From the NCBI RefSeq assembly GCF_000092645.1, contig NC_014165.1, positions 868,001-932,000 of the forward strand: a stretch of 64,000 nucleotides of DNA, given 5' to 3'. The notes beneath the pieces are model-generated. The model made no database searches and was not told where the DNA came from. It was given only the letters and a program-made list of their open reading frames with translations. Both the position numbers and the translations under genes were made by a program. This document shows, piece by piece, positions 18,450 through 28,252 of the stretch. Positions within the stretch are counted from its first letter, which is position 1. The number at the start of each line of letters is the position of its first letter. This stretch comes from Thermobispora bispora DSM 43833. GTDB taxonomy: Bacteria > Actinomycetota > Actinomycetes > Streptosporangiales > Streptosporangiaceae.

Positions 18450-21400
18450 ATGTCGCTCGATGTAGCGCTAAGCCGGGACGAATCGGATAAAGCGCTGGAC
18501 GAGCTCCTCCGCGCCGCGGCCGAGGCCTGCGCCGACACGCTCGGCGTGCGGCAGGTCGACGGCGAGGACGTGCTCGGCTATCTGCGGCGGTACTACAAGA
18601 ACGTCACCCCCGAAGAACTGACCGGGCGCGGCCTCGCCGAGGTGTACGGCCCGGCGCTCGCGCACCGCCGCATGGCCGAGCTGCGCCCGCAGGGCCGGGC
18701 GCTGGTCCGGGTTCACACCCCCACCCGCGATGAGGACGGGTGGGAGACCGGCCGCTCCGTGGTGCAGATCGTCACCGACGACATGCCGTACCTCGTGGAC
18801 TCGGTGACCGCCGAGATCGACCGGCACGGCATCGGGTGCTACCTGGTCGTCCACCCGCAGCCGGAGGTACGGCGGGACGTGACCGGCGCGCTCCTCGACC
18901 CCGGCGCGGAGCACCTCAGCGGCCAGGTGATCCGTGAGTCCTGGATGTACATCGAGATCGACCGGCAGCCCGACCCGGCCAGGTGCGCCCGGCTCGAGGA
19001 GGACCTGCAGCGCGTGCTCCTCGACGTCCGCTCCGCGGTCGAGGACGCGGACAAGATGCGGGCGCTCGTGCTGCGGATCGCCGACGACCTCACCGCGGCC
19101 CCGCCCCCGGTCGACGCGGCCGAGGTCGGGGAGAGCGCCGACCTGCTCCGCTGGCTCGCCGACGGGCACTTCCTCTTCCTCGGCAGCCGCGAGTACCGGC
19201 TGTCCCGCGCCGAGGAGGGCGAGCACCTGAGCGCCGTGCCGGGCACCGGTCTGGGCATCCTCCGCGCCGACAAGGCCGAGTCGGACAGCTTCGCCGCCCT
19301 CTCCCCGGAGCTCAGGGCGCGGGCCCGGGACCCCCGGGTCCTCATCATCACCAAGGCGAACAGCCGTTCGACGGTCTCCCGCCCGAACTACCTCGACTAC
19401 GTGGGGGTGAAGGTCTTCTCCCCCGAGGGCGACGTGATCGGCGAGCGCCGGTTCCTCGGCCTGTTCACCCACACGGCCTACAGCGAGTCGATCACCCGGA
19501 TCCCGGTGCTCCGGCGCAAGCTCGCCGAGGTGCTCGACCGGGTCGGCATCGCCGCGGACAGCCACGACGGCAAGGACCTCATCGAGATCCTCGACACCTA
19601 CCCGCGCTCGGAGCTCTTCCAGACCTCGGTCGACCACCTCGTCCCGATCGCGCTCGGCCTGCTCCGGCTCCGCGAGCGCAAGCAGGTGCGGCTCTTCCTC
19701 CGCCGGGACGACTACGGCCGGTACATCTCCTGCCTGATCTTCCTGCCGCGCGACCGGTACACCACGAAGGTCCGGGTCGCCATGCAGCGGATCCTCCTGG
19801 AGGAGCTGGGCGGCACCTCGTTCGACTACAGCGCCGTGGTCGGCGAGTCGATGCTCGCCCGGCTGCACGTCGTGGTCCGCGGGGAGCCGGACACGCCCGT
19901 GCGCGAGCTCCCCGAGAACGTGGAGGAGCTCGAGGCCCGGCTCGCCGCGGCCGCGCGGATCTGGGAGGACGACCTCGCCGCCGCCCTCCAGGAGCTCTGC
20001 GGCGACGAGGAGGCCGCCCGGCTGATCGAGCGGTACGGCTCGGCCTTCCCGGAGGGCTACAAGGCGGACTTCTCCCCGTACGACGCGGTCGCCGACATCA
20101 AGCGGCTCGAGCGGCTCAGCGACGACCCCGCCGACATCGGGATGAACCTCTACCGGCCCGAGGGGGCGGCCGCCGGCGAGTACCGGTTCGCGCTCTACCG
20201 CCTCGGCGCGCCGATCTCGCTCTCCCGGGTGCTCCCGCTCCTCCAGCGGATGGGCGTCGAGGTCGTGGACGAGCGGCCGTACGAGATCACCCGGGACCAC
20301 GGCGCGTCCGGCCAGGCGTGGATCTACGACTTCGGGCTCCGCTTCACGCCCCCCGCGGACGTGGACGAGCGGGAGCTGCGGCGCCTGTTCCACGACGCCT
20401 TCGCCGTGCTGTGGCGCGGCGACGTGGAGTGCGACGGCTTCAACGCGCTCGTGCTCGCCGCCGGCCTCACCTGGGAGGAGGCCGAGGTGCTGCGGGCCTA
20501 CGCGCGGTACCTCCGGCAGGCCGGGACCACGTTCAGCCAGGAGTACATCGAGCGCGCCCTCCTCGGCAACGTCCGGATCGCCCGGCTGCTGGTCCGCCTG
20601 TTCGAGGCCCGGTTCGACCCCCGGCTGCCCGCGGACGCGCGGACCGAGGTCTGCGACGCGCTCAACGAGGAGATCCTCGCCTCGCTCGACGACGTCGCCT
20701 CGCTCGACGAGGACCGGATCCTCCGGGCCTACCTCGAGATGATCAACGCGACGCTCCGGACCAACGTCTTCCAGCCGGCCCGCGCCGACGGCCGGGACCC
20801 CGGATCGGGCGGGAGCAAGTTCGTCACCGGCAAGCGCAAGCCGTACATCTCGCTGAAGTTCGACCCGCAGGCGATCAGCGTGCTGCCGCAGCCGCGGCCG
20901 AAGTACGAGATCTTCGTCTACTCGCCGCGGGTCGAGGGCGTGCACCTGCGCTTCGGCAAGGTCGCCCGGGGCGGGCTCCGCTGGTCGGACCGGATGGAGG
21001 ACTTCCGCACCGAGATCCTCGGCCTGGTCAAGGCGCAGATGGTGAAGAACACCGTCATCGTCCCGACCGGGTCCAAGGGCGGGTTCGTGGTGAAGCGCCC
21101 GGTCACCGGCGGCCGGGACGAGCAGCTCGCCGAGGGCATCGCGTGCTACCGCCAGTTCATCTCCGGCATGCTCGACCTCACCGACAACCTGGTCGGGGGC
21201 CGGGTGACGCCGCCGGCGGACACGGTCCGGCACGACGGGGACGACCCCTACCTGGTGGTCGCGGCGGACAAGGGCACCGCGACCTTCTCCGACATCGCCA
21301 ACGAGGTGGCGCGGGAGTACGGGTTCTGGCTCGGGGACGCGTTCGCCTCCGGCGGCTCGGTCGGCTACGACCACAAGGCGATGGGCATCACCGCCCGCGG

Positions 21401-23390
21401 CGCGTGGGAGTCGGTGAAGTTCCACTTCCGGACCATGGGCATCGACGTCCAGACCACCGACTTCACCGTCGTCGGGATCGGCGACATGTCCGGTGACGTG
21501 TTCGGCAACGGCATGCTCCAGTCCGAGCACATCAAGCTGATCGCCGCCTTCGACCACCGGCACATCTTCGTCGACCCCTCGCCCGACCCGGCCCGCTCCT
21601 ACGCCGAGCGGCTCCGGCTCTTCCGGCTCCCGCGCAGCTCCTGGGACGACTACGACCGGTCGTGCATCTCCCCGGGCGGCGGCGTGTGGCCGCGGACGGC
21701 CAAGTCCATCCCGGTCTCCCCGCAGATGCGCAGCGCCCTCGGGCTGCCCGACGGCGTGACGTCGCTCACCCCGAACGAGCTGATCAGCGCGATCCTGCGC
21801 GCCCCGGTGGACCTGCTGTGGAACGGGGGCATCGGCACCTTCGTCAAGGCCACCGCGGAGAACAACGCCGACGTCGGGGACAAGGCCAACGACGCGGTCC
21901 GGGTGAACGCCTCCGAGCTGCGCTGCAAGGTCGTCGGCGAAGGGGGCAACCTCGGCTTCACCCAGCTCGGCCGGATCGAGTACGCGCTGGGCGGCGGGCT
22001 GATCAACACCGACTTCATCGACAACTCGGCCGGCGTGGACACCTCCGACCACGAGGTGAACATCAAGATCCTCCTGGACGAGGCGGTCCGCGACGGCGAG
22101 ATCTCCGCCGAGGAGCGCGACCGGATCTTCCTCGGCATGACCGACGAGGTCGCCCGGCTGGTGCTCGAGGACAACTACGCGCAGAACCTCGTGCTCGCCG
22201 CCGCCCGGGCGCAGGCGCCGGAGATGCTCCACGTCCACACCCGCTACCTGCGGAAGCTGGAGCGCGACGGCCTGGTCGACCGGAAGCTGGAGTCCCTGCC
22301 CTCGGAGAAGGCGCTCGCCGAGCGCCGGCAGGCCGGCCTCGGCCTCACCGGCCCGGAGTTCGCCGTCCTGCTCGCCTACACCAAGCTGCTGATCGACTCC
22401 GAGCTGCTCCAGTCGGACATCCCCGATGAGCCGTACCTGGAGTCGTGGCTCGTGTCGTACTTCCCGTCGGCGCTCCGGGAGCGGTTCCGCTCGTACATGG
22501 ACGCCCACCCCCTCCGCCGGGAGATCATCACCACCCGCGTGGTGAACGACGTGGTCAACTTCGGCGGGACCACGTTCCTCTTCCGGTTCTGGGAGGAGAC
22601 CGGGGCCTCCACCGCCGACATCGTCCGCGCCTACCTGGTCACCCGCGAGGTGTTCGACCTCCCCGGCGTGGTGCGCCAGATCCAGGCGCTGGACAACAAG
22701 GTGGACACCGCCACGCAGCTCGCCATGCTCTTCGAGGCGCGGAAGCTCTCCGAGCGGGGGACCCGGTGGCTGCTCGTCAACCGGAGGCCGCCGGTGGAGC
22801 TCGGGCCGACGGCCGAGCTCTTCGCCAAGGGCGCCAGGGAGCTGCTCGGCGTTCTGCCGTCGCTGCTCGTCGGCCGGGACCTCGCCGCGTACGAGGAGCG
22901 GAGGGACCACTTCATCGCCCGCGGGGTGCCGAAGGACCTGGCCGAGCGCATCGCGGTGATGGTGCCCGCCTACTCCACGTTCGACCTGGTGGAGATCGCC
23001 GCCCAGACGGGCCGGCCGCTCCAGGAGGTGGCCGAGGTCTACTTCGCCCTGGCCGACCGGCTGGAGCTCACCCGGCTCCGGGAGCGGGTGATCGCGCTGC
23101 CGCGGGACAGCCGGTGGAGCTCCATGGCCCGCTCCGCGCTCCGCGACGACCTGTACGCGGCGCACGCCGTGCTGACCCGTCAGGTGCTGACGGTCAGCGA
23201 GGCCGGGCTCTCCCCGGAGGAGCGGCTCGACCGGTGGACCGAGGCGAACCGGCCGGCCCTGGCCCGGATGCGGCAGACGATCTCCGAGATCTGGGAGAGC
23301 GGCACCTTCGACCTCGCCACGCTCTCCGTGGCGCTGCGCGCGGTCCGGACGCTGGTGACCGCCAGCGACCTGCCGTACGCCGAAGGCTGA
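18450..23390 (+). CDS. gdh: NAD-specific glutamate dehydrogenase, large 180-kDa type
   Basis: A 1646-residue L-180-class glutamate dehydrogenase (GDH2/GdhB type) that oxidatively deaminates glutamate to 2-oxoglutarate with NAD. The long N-terminal part (~1-700) holds ACT-like regulatory segments (VQIVTDDMPYLVDSVTAEID). The catalytic domain includes GGLRWSDRMEDFRTEIL, the glutamate-site lysine in PTGSKGGFVVK and the cofactor domain VVGIGDMSGDVFGNGML. The C-terminal ~450 residues are the helical extension of this class. ATG 18450 is chosen because AAGGAG (18433-18438) lies ahead and an upstream in-frame extension is not conserved-looking. Its stop codon abuts the stop of the convergent lipoprotein gene. 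Confidence 0.97.
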   Translation: MSLDVALSRDESDKALDELLRAAAEACADTLGVRQVDGEDVLGYLRRYYKNVTPEELTGRGLAEVYGPALAHRRMAELRPQGRALVRVHTPTRDEDGWETGRSVVQIVTDDMPYLVDSVTAEIDRHGIGCYLVVHPQPEVRRDVTGALLDPGAEHLSGQVIRESWMYIEIDRQPDPARCARLEEDLQRVLLDVRSAVEDADKMRALVLRIADDLTAAPPPVDAAEVGESADLLRWLADGHFLFLGSREYRLSRAEEGEHLSAVPGTGLGILRADKAESDSFAALSPELRARARDPRVLIITKANSRSTVSRPNYLDYVGVKVFSPEGDVIGERRFLGLFTHTAYSESITRIPVLRRKLAEVLDRVGIAADSHDGKDLIEILDTYPRSELFQTSVDHLVPIALGLLRLRERKQVRLFLRRDDYGRYISCLIFLPRDRYTTKVRVAMQRILLEELGGTSFDYSAVVGESMLARLHVVVRGEPDTPVRELPENVEELEARLAAAARIWEDDLAAALQELCGDEEAARLIERYGSAFPEGYKADFSPYDAVADIKRLERLSDDPADIGMNLYRPEGAAAGEYRFALYRLGAPISLSRVLPLLQRMGVEVVDERPYEITRDHGASGQAWIYDFGLRFTPPADVDERELRRLFHDAFAVLWRGDVECDGFNALVLAAGLTWEEAEVLRAYARYLRQAGTTFSQEYIERALLGNVRIARLLVRLFEARFDPRLPADARTEVCDALNEEILASLDDVASLDEDRILRAYLEMINATLRTNVFQPARADGRDPGSGGSKFVTGKRKPYISLKFDPQAISVLPQPRPKYEIFVYSPRVEGVHLRFGKVARGGLRWSDRMEDFRTEILGLVKAQMVKNTVIVPTGSKGGFVVKRPVTGGRDEQLAEGIACYRQFISGMLDLTDNLVGGRVTPPADTVRHDGDDPYLVVAADKGTATFSDIANEVAREYGFWLGDAFASGGSVGYDHKAMGITARGAWESVKFHFRTMGIDVQTTDFTVVGIGDMSGDVFGNGMLQSEHIKLIAAFDHRHIFVDPSPDPARSYAERLRLFRLPRSSWDDYDRSCISPGGGVWPRTAKSIPVSPQMRSALGLPDGVTSLTPNELISAILRAPVDLLWNGGIGTFVKATAENNADVGDKANDAVRVNASELRCKVVGEGGNLGFTQLGRIEYALGGGLINTDFIDNSAGVDTSDHEVNIKILLDEAVRDGEISAEERDRIFLGMTDEVARLVLEDNYAQNLVLAAARAQAPEMLHVHTRYLRKLERDGLVDRKLESLPSEKALAERRQAGLGLTGPEFAVLLAYTKLLIDSELLQSDIPDEPYLESWLVSYFPSALRERFRSYMDAHPLRREIITTRVVNDVVNFGGTTFLFRFWEETGASTADIVRAYLVTREVFDLPGVVRQIQALDNKVDTATQLAMLFEARKLSERGTRWLLVNRRPPVELGPTAELFAKGARELLGVLPSLLVGRDLAAYEERRDHFIARGVPKDLAERIAVMVPAYSTFDLVEIAAQTGRPLQEVAEVYFALADRLELTRLRERVIALPRDSRWSSMARSALRDDLYAAHAVLTRQVLTVSEAGLSPEERLDRWTEANRPALARMRQTISEIWESGTFDLATLSVALRAVRTLVTASDLPYAEG

Positions 23391-24452
23391 TCAGCGGTTG
23401 GTCGCGCTCGACACGGCGCCCTCGTACCCGATCACGTGCGCGGGCGCCGTGGAGGCCTTCGGCGGCACCGCGGCCACGTACTGCTGGGTCTCCTGGATCT
23501 GCCGCTCCTCGCGGATGATCGGGCCGCCGGCGCCGAGCAGCCACCGCGCCTCGGGCGGGATGGGGACCGGCCGCCCCTCACCGCACTTGAGCTGCTCCTT
23601 GCCGGGCGACCAGGTGGACGTCCGGACCAGGGTGTAGGCGACCAGCGCCCCGCCGTCCGCGGTGCGCAGGGCGAAGACGGGGTACCTGGCGGCGAGCGCG
23701 AAGATCGACCGGTAGTTCATGCAGTCCCGCTCCCGGGCCGTGCGCCGCGTCTCCTCGATCTCGGCGTAGAAGCCGGTGGTGTGCGGCCCGGGGGCGATCA
23801 GCCCTGACGCGAAGCCCTGGGGCCCCTCCTCGGCGATCGTCGCGTGCAGGGGGCCCATGAGGTTCGGGCTGACCGCGACCGACTGGTCGCGGGGGTCGAG
23901 GGCGGTCGCGTACCCGTCGTCGTCGAGCGCGATCTCCGGCAGGCCCTCCTCCGGGTAGAGCAGGGACTCGTGGCTCACCTGCCACCGCGCCCCCTCGCCC
24001 TGCCGGGCGAAGACGAGCACGGCGAGCCGGGTCTCCCCGGACGGGTCGCGCCGCTCCGCCGTGGCGAGGAACCACTGGGGCGACCGGCCCGGGCTCTGCC
24101 GGGGCACGTACACCTCCCGGCGGCCCCACGAGTAGCGGGGCGGGTCGCCGCCGTGGGAGTGGATCGCGGCCAGCGTGATCATGCGGTGGCCGTCCCGGGT
24201 GAGGGCGAGCGCCCATCGGTCGGCGAGGGCGGCCCGGACCACGTCGTCGGTGGCGAGGTGGGTGTCGAGCGCGTCGCGGGCCTCGTCGAGCGTCACGGCC
24301 TGATCCGGCGGGCCCGGGGACCCCGGCGTGGCCGGCGTCTCCTCGGCCGCGGCCGGGGTCGTCGCGGCATGCTCCGCCGCCTCGCCGCTGGAGCAGGCGA
24401 CCGTGGCACAGGCGAGGGCGAGGGCGAGCGCGCCTCGCACGATCCTCGTCAC
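23391..24452 (-). CDS. Lipoprotein of unknown function
   Basis: A 353-residue exported lipoprotein: hydrophobic signal with lipobox ATVAC (Cys20), Ala/Pro/Thr-rich stalk (~22-50), then a globular domain with [41 protein letters not shown] and a C-terminal [14 protein letters not shown] Trp/Tyr-rich beta pattern is evident but no catalytic motif. Similar lipoproteins occur across Streptosporangiaceae; the role is unknown. GTG 24452 has GGGAGGA close upstream; longer frames run into the reverse strand of prfB and are shadows. Convergent with gdh, sharing a TGATCA where both stop codons meet, and divergent from prfB. Confidence 0.85.
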   Translation of the reverse strand: MTRIVRGALALALACATVACSSGEAAEHAATTPAAAEETPATPGSPGPPDQAVTLDEARDALDTHLATDDVVRAALADRWALALTRDGHRMITLAAIHSHGGDPPRYSWGRREVYVPRQSPGRSPQWFLATAERRDPSGETRLAVLVFARQGEGARWQVSHESLLYPEEGLPEIALDDDGYATALDPRDQSVAVSPNLMGPLHATIAEEGPQGFASGLIAPGPHTTGFYAEIEETRRTARERDCMNYRSIFALAARYPVFALRTADGGALVAYTLVRTSTWSPGKEQLKCGEGRPVPIPPEARWLLGAGGPIIREERQIQETQQYVAAVPPKASTAPAHVIGYEGAVSSATNR

Positions 24453-24500
24453 GCCGTCCTCCCGCTGCGACGCGGTGCCACCACCATCGCCACGTGGAAC

Positions 24501-24528
24501 CTGACCGCGTCCGTGGTTCGCGTACCCT
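24501..24528 (+). promoter_or_regulatory. prfB promoter, probably leaderless
   Basis: CTGACC (24501-24506), a 16-bp spacer and TACCCT (24523-24528) end 8 nt before the GTG start of prfB. There is no ribosome site, so transcription probably begins at or next to the start codon. Confidence 0.5.
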
Positions 24529-24536
24529 TTACAGAC

Positions 24537-25673
24537 GTGGCAGTCATCGATCCGGCCGAACAGATCAACGAGCTTACCGGCACTCTGAGGGGCATCCAGG
24601 ACGTCCTCGACATCGACGGCCTGCGTAAGCAGATCGCCGAGTTGGAGGAGCAGGCTGCCGCGCCCGATCTGTGGAACGACCCGGAGAAGGCTCAGCGGGT
24701 CACGAGCCGACTTTCCCACCTGCAGGGTGAGGTCAACCGCATCGAGGAGCTGGCGCGCCGCCTGGAGGACCTCCCCGTGCTCTTCGAGCTCGCGGCCGAG
24801 GAGGGGGACCAGGAGGCGCTCGCCGAGGCCGAGCGGGAGCTGGCCAAGCTCAAGTCCGACATCGGGGCGCTCGAGGTGCGGACGCTCCTGTCGGGCGAGT
24901 ACGACGAGCGCGAGGCCCTCATCACGATCAACGCCCAGGCCGGCGGGGTCGACGCGGCCGACTGGGCGCAGATGCTGCTCCGCATGTACCTCAGGTGGGC
25001 GGAGCGGAAGGGCTACCCGACGGAGATCTACGACACCTCGTACGCCGAGGAGGCCGGGATCAAGTCGGTGACCTTCACGGTCAAGGCCCCCTACGCGTAC
25101 GGCACGCTCAAGGGAGAGCACGGCACGCACCGGCTGGTCCGGATCAGCCCGTTCGACAACCAGGCCCGGCGGCAGACCTCGTTCGCCGGGGTGGACGTGA
25201 TGCCCGTCGTCGAGCAGACCGACGACATCGAGATCAACGAGGACGAGATCCGGATCGACGTCTACCGTTCGTCTGGCCCGGGCGGCCAGGGGGTGAACAC
25301 CACCGACTCGGCGGTCCGGATCACCCACCTGCCCACGGGCATCGTGGTGTCGTGCCAGAACGAGCGGTCCCAGCTACAGAACCGGGCGACCGCGATGGCG
25401 GTGCTCAAGGCCAAGCTGCTCGAGCGGAAGCGTCAGGAGGAGGCTCAGGCGATGGCCGAGCTGCGTGGCGAGACCACGACCTCCTGGGGCACGCAGATCC
25501 GTAACTATGTGCTGCATCCGTACCAGATCGTCAAGGATCTGCGCACGGGTGTGGAGTCCGGCAACCCGACCGCGGTGCTCGACGGCGATCTCGACCAGTT
25601 CATCGAGGCCGAGATCCGCTGGCTGCGCCGCCAGGAGGCGAGCAAGGAAGAGAAGCAGGAGAACAAGGGATGA
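24537..25673 (+). CDS. prfB: Peptide chain release factor 2 (RF2)
   Basis: RF2 recognises UGA and UAA stop codons and triggers peptide release. The 378-residue protein has the tripeptide anticodon SPF (204-206, in [16 protein letters not shown]) and the universal GGQ motif (249-251, in [16 protein letters not shown]). GTG 24537 ([10 protein letters not shown]) matches the usual actinobacterial N-terminus; the open frame upstream is a shadow of the lipoprotein. Unlike enterobacterial prfB, the frame is continuous: no internal stop and no programmed +1 shift is needed. It leads into the ftsE-ftsX-smpB block, as in many actinobacteria. Confidence 0.97.
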   Translation: MAVIDPAEQINELTGTLRGIQDVLDIDGLRKQIAELEEQAAAPDLWNDPEKAQRVTSRLSHLQGEVNRIEELARRLEDLPVLFELAAEEGDQEALAEAERELAKLKSDIGALEVRTLLSGEYDEREALITINAQAGGVDAADWAQMLLRMYLRWAERKGYPTEIYDTSYAEEAGIKSVTFTVKAPYAYGTLKGEHGTHRLVRISPFDNQARRQTSFAGVDVMPVVEQTDDIEINEDEIRIDVYRSSGPGGQGVNTTDSAVRITHLPTGIVVSCQNERSQLQNRATAMAVLKAKLLERKRQEEAQAMAELRGETTTSWGTQIRNYVLHPYQIVKDLRTGVESGNPTAVLDGDLDQFIEAEIRWLRRQEASKEEKQENKG

Positions 25674-25698
25674 GCTAGCCTTACGGGCCTCGGGTCGC

Positions 25699-25887
25699 CT
25701 AGTATCCGCTGACGTGCTTCAGTGCCAGCAGGGCCGCCACCAGGAGTACGGCCAGGGCGATGACCACAGGTGGCAGGCCCGTGATCCCGTGGTGATGGAC
25801 TTTGGCCCTACCTTCCCGGCAGACGGGGCAGCGCCCCTCCACGACGGGGCCAGAACACGCCGCGCAGATGAGATGTTCGCAGCTCAT
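25699..25887 (-). CDS. Small zinc-ribbon membrane protein
   Basis: A 62-residue protein with an N-terminal metal-ribbon pattern (MSCEHLICAACSGPVVEGRC, then PVCREGR; cysteines at 3, 8, 11, 20 and 23, giving CAAC and CPVC knuckles), a short basic/His linker and one C-terminal membrane helix (~39-58, LPPVVIALAVLLVAALLAL). It is likely tail-anchored with the ribbon in the cytoplasm. ATG 25887 has AGGGGCGG ahead. Convergent with prfB. Similar small ribbon proteins sit beside prfB in other actinomycetes, but I know of no function. Confidence 0.75.
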   Translation of the reverse strand: MSCEHLICAACSGPVVEGRCPVCREGRAKVHHHGITGLPPVVIALAVLLVAALLALKHVSGY

Positions 25888-25949
25888 ACCGGATCGACCG
25901 CCCCTGAAACCTAGCGCATATTGATTAACTTCCGTTATGGACGTTCTAT

Positions 25950-25973
25950 GCCAGTCTTACCCCCTAGACTGGC
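25950..25973. promoter_or_regulatory. Inverted repeat and duplicated promoter-like element before ftsE
   Basis: Perfect 8-bp dyad GCCAGTCT-N8-AGACTGGC. Its right half, CCCCCTAGACTGGC (25960-25973), is repeated exactly at 26037-26050. Each copy contains TAGACT, a good -10 hexamer, so the pair may be tandem promoters or two operator half-sites ahead of ftsE. Confidence 0.45.
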
Positions 25974-26066
25974 CCTTGGCCAAGCGGATGCTCGGCTCAC
26001 TGACGAGTGGCCGGCGGTTACCGGCCGAAAGTCCCACCCCCTAGACTGGCTAGCCGTGATGCGCCC

Positions 26067-26756
26067 GTGATCCATTTCGATAATGTCACCAAGGTCTACC
26101 CGAACCAAAGCCGACCAGCCCTCGACCGCGTGACGCTCGACATCGGCAAGGGCGAGTTCGTCTTCCTGGTCGGCCCATCAGGGTCAGGGAAGTCCACATT
26201 CCTCCGGTTGATCCTTAGGGAGGAGAAGCCGGATTCCGGCACGATTCATGTCGCCGGAAAGGACCTGTCGCGGCTGTCCAACTTCAAGGTTCCGCACCTG
26301 CGACGCCGGATCGGCTGTGTTTTCCAGGACTTCCGGCTGCTGCCCAACAAGAACGTCTACGAGAACGTCGCGTTCGCACTCGAGGTCATCGGGAAGCCTC
26401 GCAGGTTCATCCGGAAAGTGGTCCCCGAGGTGATCGAACTGGTGGGGCTCGAGGGCAAGGCGCATCGCATGCCCCATGAGCTTTCCGGTGGTGAGCAGCA
26501 GCGGGTGGCCATGGCCCGCGCCTTCGTCAACCGGCCCATGATCCTGCTGGCCGACGAGCCGACCGGGAACATCGACCCCGCCACCAGCATCGGAATCATG
26601 AAGGTGCTGGACCGGATCAACCGGACTGGGACCACGGTCCTCATGGCGACCCACGATGCCGCCATCGTCGACTCCATGCGCAAACGCGTCGTGGAGCTGG
26701 AGGACGGCAAGATCGTCCGTGACCAGTCGCGCGGCGTGTACGGCCAGGCGTATTAG
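26067..26756 (+). CDS. ftsE: Cell division ATP-binding protein FtsE
   Basis: The ATPase of the FtsEX complex, which couples ATP hydrolysis at the division site to activation of periplasmic peptidoglycan hydrolases. The 229-residue protein has Walker A GPSGSGKS (36-43), Q-loop [11 protein letters not shown] signature [14 protein letters not shown], Walker [10 protein letters not shown] and switch His in ATHD. GTG 26067 ([12 protein letters not shown]) matches the family N-terminus; the frame extends 20 codons further up without family similarity. No ribosome site is seen and the transcript leader is probably very short. It is followed 9 bases later by ftsX. Confidence 0.97.
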   Translation: MIHFDNVTKVYPNQSRPALDRVTLDIGKGEFVFLVGPSGSGKSTFLRLILREEKPDSGTIHVAGKDLSRLSNFKVPHLRRRIGCVFQDFRLLPNKNVYENVAFALEVIGKPRRFIRKVVPEVIELVGLEGKAHRMPHELSGGEQQRVAMARAFVNRPMILLADEPTGNIDPATSIGIMKVLDRINRTGTTVLMATHDAAIVDSMRKRVVELEDGKIVRDQSRGVYGQAY

Positions 26757-26765
26757 GAGTGATCG

Positions 26766-27665
26766 ATGCGGGCAGCTTTCATCTTCTCCGAGGTCTGGAT
26801 AGGCCTGCGGCGGAACATCACGATGACCATCGCGGTGATCGTGACCGTCGCCGTCGGCATGGCGCTGCTCGGCGTCGCGCTGATGATCAATTCCCAGGTC
26901 ATGTCCCTGACCGGCTACTGGGCGAACAAGGTCGAGATCTCGGTCTACCTGTGCAGCAAGAACTCGTCCTTCCCCGCCTGCCGGAACAGGGGCGCGGCCA
27001 CCGAGGAGGAGAAGGCCCGGCTCAAGCAAACGATCGAGAGCCTGCCCGACGTGGAGCGGGTCGAGTTCGAGGACCAGACCCAGGCCTACAAGAACTTCCA
27101 GGCGACCGAGACCAACCGGCTCCTGCTGTCGATCACCAGCGTGGAGGACATGCCGGAGTCGTTCCGGGTCAAGCTCAAGGACCCGGAGAAGGCGAACGCC
27201 GTTCAGGAGGCACTGACCGGGCAGCCCGGGGTGTCGAACATCGTCAACCAACGGGAGCTGCTCCAGTCGCTGTTCGGCTTCATGGGGAAGCTGAGGAACA
27301 TGGCCCTCGGCGTGGCGATCCTCATGTTGATCGCGGCGACGCTGCTGATCGGCAATACCGTGCGCCTGTCCGCCTATAACCGGCGCCGGGAAACGGCGAT
27401 CATGCGGCTGGTCGGCGCCTCCAACCTCTACATCCAGCTGCCCTTCGTCATGGAGGGCCTGATCGCAGGGCTCATCGGCGGCGTGCTCGCCGCGGTCCTG
27501 CTGATCATCACGAAGATCCTCATCTTCGAGGGCATCCAGATGTACATGGCGGCCCCGCTGAGCTGGAACACGGTCGCCGTGATCATCTTCGTGACCATGG
27601 CGGTGGGCGTGGTGATCTGTGTGCTCGCCTCGTTCATCACGCTCCGCCGCTACCTGCGCGTGTGA
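26766..27665 (+). CDS. ftsX: Cell division membrane protein FtsX
   Basis: The membrane partner of FtsE, 299 residues: first helix ~18-42, a large extracytoplasmic domain (~45-170) and three helices in the C-terminal half, the standard four-TM FtsX layout. In actinobacteria the outer domain contacts RipC-type hydrolases. Two cysteines in that domain (YLCSKNSSFPAC) may form a disulfide. The cytoplasmic loop RLSAYNRRRETAIMRLVGAS is the conserved coupling region. AGGAG overlaps the ftsE stop codon, so the two are translationally coupled. A long hairpin (27667-27721) starts directly after its stop codon. Confidence 0.97.
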   Translation: MRAAFIFSEVWIGLRRNITMTIAVIVTVAVGMALLGVALMINSQVMSLTGYWANKVEISVYLCSKNSSFPACRNRGAATEEEKARLKQTIESLPDVERVEFEDQTQAYKNFQATETNRLLLSITSVEDMPESFRVKLKDPEKANAVQEALTGQPGVSNIVNQRELLQSLFGFMGKLRNMALGVAILMLIAATLLIGNTVRLSAYNRRRETAIMRLVGASNLYIQLPFVMEGLIAGLIGGVLAAVLLIITKILIFEGIQMYMAAPLSWNTVAVIIFVTMAVGVVICVLASFITLRRYLRV

Positions 27666-27666
27666 C

Positions 27667-27721
27667 GGACGCCGGAACACCCCGCGCCGGAACGCTCCGC
27701 GCCGGCGGTGTTCCGGCGTCC
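27667..27721 (+). terminator. ftsX terminator
   Basis: A perfect 15-bp stem (27667-27681 with 27707-27721, arm GGACGCCGGAACACC) enclosing a 25-nt loop that can itself fold. It directly follows the ftsX stop and separates ftsEX from smpB. Confidence 0.7.
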
Positions 27722-27754
27722 GCCGCGCGTGGTCGGCACTCCTCTCCCCGGCGG

Positions 27755-27760
27755 TAGGCT
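27755..27760 (+). promoter_or_regulatory. -10 element of a leaderless smpB promoter
   Basis: TAGGCT lies 6 nt ahead of the smpB ATG, with no ribosome site between. Transcription would start at or next to the start codon. Confidence 0.45.
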
Positions 27761-27766
27761 CCCCGT

Positions 27767-28249
27767 ATGCCACGTGAGACCGGGCGCAAGCTGATCGCGC
27801 AGAACAGGCGTGCGAAGCACGACTACTTCATCGAGGACACGTACGAGGCCGGCATCGTGCTGACCGGGACGGAGGTCAAGTCGCTGCGCGCGGGCAGGGC
27901 CAACCTCACCGAGGGGTACGCCACCGTGAAGGACGGTGAGGTCTGGCTGATCAACGTGCACATCCCGGAGTACAGCCACGGCACGTGGACCAACCACGCG
28001 CCGCGCCGGACCCGGAAGCTCCTCCTGCACCGCAAGGAGATCGCCAAGCTGGAGGCGGTGCTCAAGGAGCGCGGTCTCACCCTGGTCCCGCTCTCGCTGT
28101 ACTTCAAGGACGGCAAGGCCAAGGTCGAGATCGGCGTCGCCCGGGGTAAGAAGAGCTACGACAAGCGGCAGGCCCTGCTGGAGAAGCAGGCCAAGCGGGA
28201 GATGGCCCGGGCCATGTCGAACGCCCTCCGCCGCCGGGGAGGCCGCTAG
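27767..28249 (+). CDS. smpB: SsrA-binding protein SmpB
   Basis: SmpB binds tmRNA and places it in the A site of stalled ribosomes for trans-translation. The 160-residue protein shows the OB-fold markers [49 protein letters not shown] and the basic C-terminal tail ([20 protein letters not shown]) that enters the decoding site. The start is ATG 27767. It precedes a penicillin-binding-protein homologue by 3 bases, and its partner ssrA lies 2.5 kb downstream on the same strand. Confidence 0.98.
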   Translation: MPRETGRKLIAQNRRAKHDYFIEDTYEAGIVLTGTEVKSLRAGRANLTEGYATVKDGEVWLINVHIPEYSHGTWTNHAPRRTRKLLLHRKEIAKLEAVLKERGLTLVPLSLYFKDGKAKVEIGVARGKKSYDKRQALLEKQAKREMARAMSNALRRRGGR

Positions 28250-28252
28250 GCC

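Noticed and set aside
18468-23165. A 1565-codon minus-strand frame across gdh
   Set aside because: Codon-bias artefact opposite a real, motif-rich gene; the translation is low-complexity.
24537-24640. Programmed frameshift in prfB
   Set aside because: The frame is continuous from the start; no in-frame TGA or shift signal is present.
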